Assembly (NCBI GenBank): GCA_028279265.1
Contig: JANQOC010000310.1
Span: 1-6,623 of the forward strand
Origin: Hyphomicrobiales bacterium
GTDB taxonomy: Bacteria > Pseudomonadota > Alphaproteobacteria > Rhizobiales > CAYWUX01
DNA length: 6,623 nt
Direction of reading: 5' to 3'
This document shows, piece by piece, positions 1 to 5,865 of this stretch. The notes under the pieces were generated by a model. That model had not been told where the DNA came from and ran no database searches. It saw only the letters and a list, made by a program, of their open reading frames with translations. Made by a program: the position numbers and the translations under genes. Every line of letters starts with the position of its first letter. Positions within the stretch are counted from its first letter, which is position 1.

Positions 1-130
1 GGCCGGGCATTGATCCAGAGTTTAAGCCATTGAGGTATTGCCCGCAACTACCGCCTGTTCATTGTGATGAAGACGCGGTGCACCTGTCAAAAACCCGGAT
101 TTCTTCGTAAACCGACACTCAATCACAGTG
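1..130. other. Non-coding flank downstream of the ThDP enzyme gene
   Basis: No convincing gene lies here. Plus-strand frames open at the left edge close early, with stops at 31-33 and 108-110 in two of them, so the tail of a convergent gene is possible but unsupported. On the minus strand an ATG at 10-8 begins M-P-G and runs off the edge. It could be the start of a third operon gene but has no clear Shine-Dalgarno sequence. A weak inverted repeat (ACACT/AGTGT on the minus strand) just after the stop codon lacks a following T-run, so I do not call a terminator. Confidence 0.5.
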
Positions 131-1906
131 TTAGATATACTCAACCATCGGCGTGCGATCATATTCCGGTCTGATGTGCACGTCGACGACCCAGCATTTT
201 CCACCTTTTACGGCACTGAAACCGCGCTGAAGCGCGGACTTCAATTCCTTCGGATCGCTCACCGGCCCTTCACCTTCCCAACCCTGGGCCTCTGCGATGG
301 CAACGAGATTGGGGTCCGGGTCTTCGATCCGCTGTCCGATCCAGGCATTTTCAACCGGTCGGTCCCGGTCTTCGGCGACGTGTTGCTGGTGGGCTTCATC
401 ATTGAAGAACGAACGGTTATTGGCCACGACGATAAGGAGCGGGATACGCTTATTGGCGGCTGTCCAGAGGGCATTGACGCCCATCATGAAATCGCCGTCG
501 CCCAGAACCGCTACAGGAATACGTTCGGAATTCATATCCCTCAGTGCCAATGCGGCGCCAATGGCCATGCCAGGACCCGCGCCGACGCCGCCGCCGCCAT
601 TGCTGCCGATAAAGTCTAGGGGATGTTCCATGACATTGGCGTTGGGAGGCCAGCCGATGGGACGGCTAATGAGACTCGTCTGAAATTCACGACTGACCAG
701 GGCAAATTCCCGCGCCAGATCGGCGATACCCAGTTCACCTGCGGCCAATTCCTTTGTTTCGATTTGGGGGACGGACTTTTCCGATCCGTTTGAGACTTCC
801 GGTGCGTTCCGGTCTCGTATTAGGGTTGCAATTCCCGTTTCCGGGGTCGATGCGAGTGGTAAATCAACTGGTGGCAGGCCCTGATAATCCATGCTCCAGC
901 CGCGATGCAATTGCGAGTCTATGGATATATGAATGATTTTCTTTGCCTCGATGGAGGCTTTCGGAAGCTGGCCAAGGGTACCTGCGAGATCGACCCAGTC
1001 GAGACTGATGATCAAGTCGCTCGCATCCACGAGATCTCTTATTTTTCCGCGCAACCGCCAACCGGTTTCTCCGGCGAAAAGCGGGTGAGATGACGGAAAA
1101 CTTGCCGCATCCTTGGCGCTGGTCAGAACCGGAGCGTCAACCATTTCCGCAAATTGGATCCTGTTCTGCCAGCCGTCGACACTGCGGTTGACCCGGCCCG
1201 ACAGAATAATCGGCTTGCTGGCCTGATTGATGAGATCCCATGCCGCGGCGATGGTCGAAGCCTGAGGTTGGGTTTCCTCCGGCGATGAATAGCGTTTGAT
1301 ATCCAGTGGATCGCTGACCGACTGCAATTCCGCTTCCTGCAGGCTGACATCAAGATTGATATAAACCGGTCCGGAAGGGCGCGTGCGGGACAATAGGCTT
1401 CCCCGCCTGATGGCTTCGACGGAAGCCTCGGGAGAAGCGGGTTGATCGTCCCATTTGGTAAAGTTCCTCACCAGTGCGCCCTGATCCGCCGCCGTATGGA
1501 TCCAGTCGATCCAGGGTCGGCGTTTCACCGCGTCCACCGGTCCCGTGGCCCCGAGGATAACCATAGGCACGCGCGAGCACCAGGCATTGAATATGGCCAT
1601 GGAAGCATGCATAAGGCCGACATTGGAATGAACGATAGCCGCAAGGGGCGTGTCGGTTACGGCCGCGTACCCATGGGCGATCGCCACTGCGTGCTCTTCA
1701 TGCAGGCAGAGAATGATTTCGGGTCGCTCATTTCCCAGGTAATTAACGAGGCTGTCATGCAGGCCGCGATAACTGGCGCCGGGATTGAGACAGACATAGG
1801 GAAATCCCTGTTCGCGCAGAGCCAGTGCGACAACGTCACTGCCCCAGCTCGGTGGTTGGTTGGTATTTGGATCTGACAAGTTTTTGTCCTTGTGCTTCTT
1901 AGACAT
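131..1906 (-). CDS. Thiamine-diphosphate-dependent enzyme, acetolactate synthase/benzoylformate decarboxylase superfamily
   Basis: Predicted cytoplasmic ThDP enzyme acting on 2-oxo acids (decarboxylation, C-C cleavage or carboligation). Counting from the ATG at 1906 (591 residues), the three usual domains are visible. The N-terminal pyrimidine-binding domain (about 20-190) has the cofactor-activating glutamate in CLHEEHAVAIAHGYA (E70). The central domain is at about 215-365. The C-terminal pyrophosphate domain (about 400-580) has the Mg/ThDP motif GDGDF (469-473) ending in ANN (495-497), preceded by a glycine-rich GSNGGGGVGAGPG stretch (434-446). Family homology begins near WGSDVVALAL, so it does not settle the start. 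A TTG at 1936 would add ten residues. Neither start has a Shine-Dalgarno sequence, and I prefer ATG. It lies 64 bases downstream of the UbiD gene on the same strand (34 bases if TTG is used), so they are probably cotranscribed. No AHAS small subunit is adjacent, so biosynthetic acetolactate synthase is unlikely. Family certain, substrate unknown. Confidence 0.93.
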   Translation of the reverse strand: MSKKHKDKNLSDPNTNQPPSWGSDVVALALREQGFPYVCLNPGASYRGLHDSLVNYLGNERPEIILCLHEEHAVAIAHGYAAVTDTPLAAIVHSNVGLMHASMAIFNAWCSRVPMVILGATGPVDAVKRRPWIDWIHTAADQGALVRNFTKWDDQPASPEASVEAIRRGSLLSRTRPSGPVYINLDVSLQEAELQSVSDPLDIKRYSSPEETQPQASTIAAAWDLINQASKPIILSGRVNRSVDGWQNRIQFAEMVDAPVLTSAKDAASFPSSHPLFAGETGWRLRGKIRDLVDASDLIISLDWVDLAGTLGQLPKASIEAKKIIHISIDSQLHRGWSMDYQGLPPVDLPLASTPETGIATLIRDRNAPEVSNGSEKSVPQIETKELAAGELGIADLAREFALVSREFQTSLISRPIGWPPNANVMEHPLDFIGSNGGGGVGAGPGMAIGAALALRDMNSERIPVAVLGDGDFMMGVNALWTAANKRIPLLIVVANNRSFFNDEAHQQHVAEDRDRPVENAWIGQRIEDPDPNLVAIAEAQGWEGEGPVSDPKELKSALQRGFSAVKGGKCWVVDVHIRPEYDRTPMVEYI

Positions 1907-1943
1907 TGGAGATTCGAAGTTTTTGAATTTCGACAAGGTTGGG

Positions 1944-1975
1944 TTAGTAAGGCGTTAGGTTTGATAGGAGTTAGG
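1944..1975 (-). repeat. Two tandem 16-bp imperfect repeats in the operon spacer
   Basis: Two adjacent 16-base units, at 1944-1959 and 1960-1975, match at 12 of 16 positions. Both end in GTTAGG on the plus strand (CCTAAC on the transcribed strand). They fill the spacer between the UbiD stop codon, which the second unit overlaps, and the ThDP enzyme gene. The resulting mRNA spacer is rich in C, U and A and almost without G, which explains why no Shine-Dalgarno sequence can be found for the downstream gene. Two low-complexity copies may be chance. Confidence 0.4.
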
Positions 1976-3719
1976 AAAAGTCTTTTTCCGTCCCCGGCAC
2001 TTTGCGGACCGGTGTCTCGGGCTTGATATCCGGTTTACGACGTTCGAACGTGTTTTGTCCGTTTTCCATCCAGCGGCCCTCGGCGGCATTTTCAGCAAAC
2101 TTCGTCCACAGGGATTCCCAGTCTCCGAGTTCGTAGCCATGCCAGGGCGCTTCCGGATTGAGCTCCGGCAATCCGAGTTCTTCCCAGATTTGACGGGCAT
2201 TCTCCATAAATTCCTTACGGGGTAGGGCCAGGGGCGGAAGAACATGTTTCAGGGTCGCGTCAATCAGCATTGTGGAGTCTAGCCCCGCGCGCTCAGACTT
2301 GGGTCCGTGGCCTGGAGCCCTAAAGTTGGAGATCTGCACGTCTTCGGCGGGATTGCAGCGGTAAGCCATGGACCAGAATATTGCATCGGGATTGATGGGA
2401 TCTATATCTTCACTCACGGCGATCACCAGTTTACCTATGGCCGATTGCAGTGTCGAAGCGCCTTTGAGCCCCCGCCAGACTTCGTCACGGGGTGTTCCCG
2501 GAGCGAATTGCAGAAAAAGCAGCTTGCGGATATTTGTAAGCGGCTCATGCATGACCACCCGTTTGATACCCTTGATGTTCAGATGATCGCGAAGGTGTTG
2601 CAGATAAAGCGGCTCATAGGCGACTTTCTTGATGACACTCGACTCGCTCGGAGTCACCTGGCTGATAATGGACGCAAACACCGGTTTTGATTTATGGGTA
2701 ATGGCCGTTACTTCCATGGACATATTGAAATCCTCGAGCGCCACATATCCGTGACTTTCCCCAAACGGTCCCTCGGGTTCCAGCAATTCCGTATCAACAA
2801 GTCCTTCGATAACGATTTCCGCATCCGCCGGAATTTCCAGATCGACGGTTGCGGCTTTGCAGACGCGGACCGGAGAACCCATGAGACCCCCTGCCACGCC
2901 CATTTCATCCTGATCGATTTTGAGTTTCTGCGGGCCGGTAAATGCCACAGCCGGTGGCACACCGACAACAATCGCACAGGGCATTCGTTCGCCCCGTTCC
3001 TTATATTTTACCCAGTGAAGATAGCCCCCGGCGCCTCCAATGCGGGATGCCATACGCACGCCGAGACGATTGGGAGCTTTGGGGGCCGCGCGATAGGTGC
3101 CCATATTGCGAATACCCGTCTCGGGATCTTTGGTAATGCACAATGTTGCCGTGAAGTAGGGCGCTGCATCGAATCCGGGCGTGGAAATCGGGATCGGTAG
3201 GCGTCCCAGCCCGCCGCGCATATCTTTAAGCTCGTCTCCGGTGATGACGACTTCCTGGCAGGGAGCTTCGTTTATTCGCTGGGGAGCCAGGGGATTGTCG
3301 ATCGCCGACATCCATTTTTCACCGATCTGTTCTGCTGGCACGCCCATGCCGATGGTATAGATCTCCGGTGTTGCCGCGAGCGCTCCCACGACTACGGGTA
3401 TGTCATATCGGTGACCGCTGCCATCGACGACATTGGTGAAGAGAAACGCCTTGCGCCGGCTTTCCGGAATGCCCCCCCTGTATTGCCACCGCACGAGCGG
3501 ATGAAGTTCCGTATCTTTGTTGATCTCGCGATCGATCTGTTGCACAAGGCCGCGCTGCTTGAGATTTTCCAGGTGGGTTTGAAAATCGACGATGGCCGAG
3601 GTTTCGGAAATGTTATCGGGCTTATTGATTGTTCTTTCTCCCGTAAGATGTATTAGCGCCCGAAGGCGATTGTCTTTAAAACTAATTATCTTTACTATAC
3701 GAAATAAATCAAACGACAT
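1971..3719 (-). CDS. UbiD-family prenylated-FMN-dependent decarboxylase/carboxylase
   Basis: Cytoplasmic enzyme expected to remove, or reversibly add, a carboxyl group on an aromatic or alpha,beta-unsaturated acid using prenylated FMN; the UbiX flavin prenyltransferase is not in the window. Numbering from the ATG at 3719 (582 residues), family homology starts near DFQTHLENLKQRG (45-57). NMGTYR (205-210) supplies the metal-ligand Asn and catalytic Arg (N168/R173 in Aspergillus niger Fdc1). E272 aligns with the second metal-binding Glu. EGPFGE (316-321) gives both catalytic glutamates (E277/E282 in Fdc1). SEDIDP (436-441) and LIDAT (485-489) are further family marks. A tail of about 80 residues follows (PWHGYELGDW at 525-534), making it longer than E. 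coli UbiD (about 500 residues). It is the first gene of an operon with the ThDP enzyme and is divergent from the transporter. The annotated N-terminus is doubtful: codons 1-30 look untranslated, and translation may begin near 3629. Likely an aromatic acid decarboxylase rather than the ubiquinone-pathway enzyme, given its neighbours. Confidence 0.95.
   Translation of the reverse strand: MSFDLFRIVKIISFKDNRLRALIHLTGERTINKPDNISETSAIVDFQTHLENLKQRGLVQQIDREINKDTELHPLVRWQYRGGIPESRRKAFLFTNVVDGSGHRYDIPVVVGALAATPEIYTIGMGVPAEQIGEKWMSAIDNPLAPQRINEAPCQEVVITGDELKDMRGGLGRLPIPISTPGFDAAPYFTATLCITKDPETGIRNMGTYRAAPKAPNRLGVRMASRIGGAGGYLHWVKYKERGERMPCAIVVGVPPAVAFTGPQKLKIDQDEMGVAGGLMGSPVRVCKAATVDLEIPADAEIVIEGLVDTELLEPEGPFGESHGYVALEDFNMSMEVTAITHKSKPVFASIISQVTPSESSVIKKVAYEPLYLQHLRDHLNIKGIKRVVMHEPLTNIRKLLFLQFAPGTPRDEVWRGLKGASTLQSAIGKLVIAVSEDIDPINPDAIFWSMAYRCNPAEDVQISNFRAPGHGPKSERAGLDSTMLIDATLKHVLPPLALPRKEFMENARQIWEELGLPELNPEAPWHGYELGDWESLWTKFAENAAEGRWMENGQNTFERRKPDIKPETPVRKVPGTEKDFS
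3638..3642 (-). promoter_or_regulatory. Candidate Shine-Dalgarno (GGGAG) upstream of a non-AUG start for the UbiD gene
   Basis: GGGAG (followed by AAAG) on the minus strand is the best ribosome-binding site in the leader. Eight bases later, at 3629-3627, the in-frame codon is ATC. Starting there would give a protein of 552 residues beginning M-N-K-P-D-N-I-S, with about 14 residues before the conserved DFQTHLENL. No in-frame ATG, GTG or TTG occurs between the ATG at 3719 and the conserved region. AUC initiation is rare, so this is a hypothesis. The ATG at 3719 has no recognisable Shine-Dalgarno sequence. Confidence 0.4.
3657..3668 (-). promoter_or_regulatory. UUCG-tetraloop hairpin in the UbiD gene leader
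   Basis: The minus strand reads CGCC-TTCG-GGCG, a perfect 4-bp G/C stem closed by C(UUCG)G, one of the most stable RNA tetraloops. It lies about 10 bases after the predicted transcription start and about 15 bases before the candidate Shine-Dalgarno site. There is no following T-run, so it is not an intrinsic terminator. It could stabilise the 5' end of the mRNA or be a binding site. A 12-base palindrome can also arise by chance. Confidence 0.4.
3670..3698 (+). promoter_or_regulatory. Candidate sigma-70 promoter for the TctAB fusion gene
   Basis: TTGTCT (3670-3675), a 17-base spacer and TACTAT (3693-3698); each hexamer matches the consensus at 4 of 6 positions. Transcription would start near 3705, leaving a leader of about 45 bases before the ATG at 3750. 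The region is AT-rich against GC-rich surroundings, which supports a control role but also raises the chance of random matches. Confidence 0.4.
3685..3712 (-). promoter_or_regulatory. Candidate sigma-70 promoter for the UbiD-ThDP operon
   Basis: On the minus strand, TTGATT (3712-3707), a 16-base spacer and GATAAT (3690-3685) match the consensus at 4/6 and 5/6 positions. Transcription would start near 3678, inside the reading frame that begins at the 3719 ATG. If this promoter is the real one, that ATG is not on the mRNA. An alternative upstream -10, TATTAT (3742-3737), with a weak TTTTCA 15 bases before it, would place the start near 3730 and keep the ATG. Confidence 0.4.
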
Positions 3720-3749
3720 TACAAAAAATCTTGGGAATAATAAGCATAA

Positions 3750-5825
3750 ATGATCGTTGAAAAGGCCCTTATTGCATTATCGGCGATCGCTGATCCTGAA
3801 AGATTTGTTTTCATCATTCTCGGTGTTGTCATCGGGCTGTTCGTCGGCGTTATTCCCGGCATCGGCGGTCTGGTCGGTCTCGCCCTGGTCCTTCCATTTA
3901 CATTCTCAATGGATCCGTTCACGGCCCTGGCATTTCTTATCGGCCTGTCCGCTGTTACCGTGACGTCGGATACAATACCTGCGGTTTTGTTCGGCGTCCC
4001 CGGCACGGTCGGATCCGCTGCAACGGTCATGGACGGGCATCCCATGGCCAAAAAGGGGGAAGCTGGACGGGCCTTCGGCGCCGCATTCACGGCTTCTGTT
4101 TGTGGCGGCATATTCGGAGCGGCACTGCTGGCGGCCTCGATCCCCATTCTGCGCCCATTTATGCTGGCGATCGGAACGCCGGAACTCCTGGCAATCTGTG
4201 CTCTCGGTCTCACCCTTGTCGCGGCCTTAAGTAAGGGGGCTGTGATGAAAGGTTTGGCTGCGGCCTGCCTCGGTATTCTCTTTGCCGCTGTGGGAGATGA
4301 GGAACAGACTGGCGAATTGCGCTGGACATTTGACAGTCTTTATCTGCTTGACGGGCTGCCTCTCGTTCCCCTGGCGCTTGGATTGTTTGCCATTCCGGAG
4401 CTCCTGGATCTCGCCATCTCAAAGAAGAGTGTCGCCGGCAAGGCCGAACGCCAGGATCGCTGGCAGCAATGGCTTGGTGTCAAAGATGTCCTCAAGAACT
4501 GGTCGCTGGTGCTACGTTGCTCTTCCATTGGTTCCCTGCTTGGATCCATACCCGGTATCGGGGCTGCCGTCATTGACTGGATCGCTTATGGCTATGCCGC
4601 ACGCACATTACCCGGCGCCCGGGAGAGTTTCGGCACCGGTGATGTACGCGGCGTGATCGCCTCCGAAAGCTCCAATAACGCCAAGGAAGGGGGAGCCCTT
4701 GTGCCGACCCTGGCATTCGGCGTTCCAGGCTCGGCGTCCATGGCCCTGTTGCTCGGTGCTTTTCTCATTCATGGTATTGCGCCGGGACCCAAGCTGCTGG
4801 GGGAGCAGCTCGATATTACATTTACACTGATCTGGAGTGTGGCCATCGCCAATATCGTCGGTGCCGGTCTCTGTTTCCTGTTTGCCAATGAACTCGCGAA
4901 AATTGCGACCATCCGGGCAGGAATTCTCGTACCGCTGGTCCTGGCCGTCACTTATATCGGTGCCTATCAGGGATCGCGGGATATTCTCGATCTTTTCGTC
5001 CTCTTAGGCGTTGGCCTGCTCGGCTGGTTCATGAAACGGCAAGGGTGGCCGCGGCCGCCACTGGTACTCGGTTTCGTGCTCGGCGGCCTCATTGAGGATT
5101 ATCTGTTCATTTCCATGACAAGGTATGAGTTTGCCTGGCTTCTCCGGCCGGGGGTCATGGTCATCACGATAATTCTTGTTCTCGTGCTTTTACGGCCCCT
5201 ACTGGGTCTTCTCTGGTCAATGATCAGGGGAAAAGGAACAGCGGATGACGATGCCGCAGATACCCAAGGTAATTCGGAACAATCTTCCGGGACTAAAAAA
5301 GCGACTGCGGTCAGCGATCAGCTACTCTGGGCCTTCTATGCGGTTATGTTCGCATGGGCGATCCTGTCGTCCGGGAACTGGGAATTCGAAGCCCTCCTGA
5401 TGCCACAGACCGTCTCGTTCATCGGATTGGCGGCAGCGGCATTCTGGGTCGCCTCCGTATTTCTGGCAAAACCGTTATTTGCGAAGTTTGGTCAGACCGA
5501 TGCGGTCATTGCCCGGGATAAGTCACTTGATCACCTCACCCCTCTTGAGATTCGCCGGAGTGCTGTTATTCAGATAGCCTGGTTTGTCGGTCTTTACATT
5601 CTGGTTATCCTGGTCGGCGTTTTACCGGCAATGGCCATTTTTATTCCTCTCTATATTTCACGGGAAACGGATGTTGGCTGGCTAAAATCCATCCTCATTG
5701 CCGTCCCTGCCGTAATCGGCATGTTCCTGCTGTTCGATCGCGCCTTGCACATGCCCTGGCCGACATCTCTGCTGGGTGATGCTTTTCCCGTTCTGAGAAG
5801 CCTGACCTGGCTGCGAATTCTCTAA
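3750..5825 (+). CDS. Tripartite tricarboxylate transporter permease, TctA-TctB fusion
   Basis: Inner-membrane protein of the TTT family, importing carboxylates by cation-coupled secondary transport together with a periplasmic TctC-type binding protein. Residues 1 to about 492 are TctA: strongly hydrophobic, with two related halves marked by GVIPGIGG (33-40) and GSIPGIGAA (265-273), then FGVPGT (81-86) with MDGHPMAKKGEAG (94-106), and SSNNAKEGG (307-315) with FGVPGS (323-328). A polar Asp/Ser/Thr/Lys-rich linker (about 493-522) leads into a TctB-like domain (about 523-691) with roughly four membrane segments. TctA alone is normally about 500 residues and TctB about 150, so 691 fits a direct fusion with no frameshift. 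The first repeat lacks the tyrosine-glycine-rich YGGS sequence common in classical TctA, reading SAVTVTSDTIPAV, so it is a divergent subfamily. The ATG at 3750 fits the family N-terminus; a weak GGGA lies 13 bases upstream. No TctC gene is next to it. Substrate unknown. Confidence 0.95.
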   Translation: MIVEKALIALSAIADPERFVFIILGVVIGLFVGVIPGIGGLVGLALVLPFTFSMDPFTALAFLIGLSAVTVTSDTIPAVLFGVPGTVGSAATVMDGHPMAKKGEAGRAFGAAFTASVCGGIFGAALLAASIPILRPFMLAIGTPELLAICALGLTLVAALSKGAVMKGLAAACLGILFAAVGDEEQTGELRWTFDSLYLLDGLPLVPLALGLFAIPELLDLAISKKSVAGKAERQDRWQQWLGVKDVLKNWSLVLRCSSIGSLLGSIPGIGAAVIDWIAYGYAARTLPGARESFGTGDVRGVIASESSNNAKEGGALVPTLAFGVPGSASMALLLGAFLIHGIAPGPKLLGEQLDITFTLIWSVAIANIVGAGLCFLFANELAKIATIRAGILVPLVLAVTYIGAYQGSRDILDLFVLLGVGLLGWFMKRQGWPRPPLVLGFVLGGLIEDYLFISMTRYEFAWLLRPGVMVITIILVLVLLRPLLGLLWSMIRGKGTADDDAADTQGNSEQSSGTKKATAVSDQLLWAFYAVMFAWAILSSGNWEFEALLMPQTVSFIGLAAAAFWVASVFLAKPLFAKFGQTDAVIARDKSLDHLTPLEIRRSAVIQIAWFVGLYILVILVGVLPAMAIFIPLYISRETDVGWLKSILIAVPAVIGMFLLFDRALHMPWPTSLLGDAFPVLRSLTWLRIL

Positions 5826-5841
5826 GATTTTTCGCATTCAA

Positions 5842-5865
5842 CCTGGATTCTACAGGGCATTTTTG
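5842..5865 (+). terminator. Weak candidate intrinsic terminator after the TctAB gene
   Basis: CCTG (5842-5845) and CAGG (5853-5856) can form a 4-bp stem with a 7-base loop, followed within three bases by a TTTTTG run (5860-5865). The position, just after the transporter stop codon and overlapping the 3' end of the convergent gene, is right for a terminator. The stem is short. A second inverted repeat (TGCGAA 5812-5817 with TTCGCA 5831-5836) has a 13-base loop and no U-tract after it. Confidence 0.25.

Noticed and set aside
22..204. 60-codon minus-strand frame overlapping the 3' end of the ThDP enzyme gene
   Set aside because: It begins inside the ThDP gene in another frame, has no ribosome-binding site and shows no recognisable domain.
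585..600. GCC/GGC triplet run that could look like a microsatellite
   Set aside because: It encodes the glycine-rich GSNGGGG segment of the ThDP enzyme and is explained by coding.
1442..1876. 144-codon plus-strand open frame opposite the ThDP enzyme gene
   Set aside because: It lies entirely antisense to a well-supported conserved gene, has no recognisable domain or Shine-Dalgarno sequence, and is explained by GC-rich codon use on the other strand.
2694..3200. 168-codon plus-strand open frame opposite the UbiD gene
   Set aside because: Antisense to the catalytic core of UbiD. Its translation is rich in His, Arg and Cys with no family resemblance, typical of a shadow frame.
3670..3750. Search for a regulator operator (dyad or T-N11-A LysR-type site) in the divergent region
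   Set aside because: Only 3-bp half-sites were found in AT-rich sequence, no better than expected by chance.
3719..4213. 164-codon minus-strand frame opposite the start of the TctAB gene, touching the UbiD start
   Set aside because: The opposite strand clearly encodes conserved TctA motifs. The Pro/Arg/Thr/Ala-rich product is low complexity and resembles no family.
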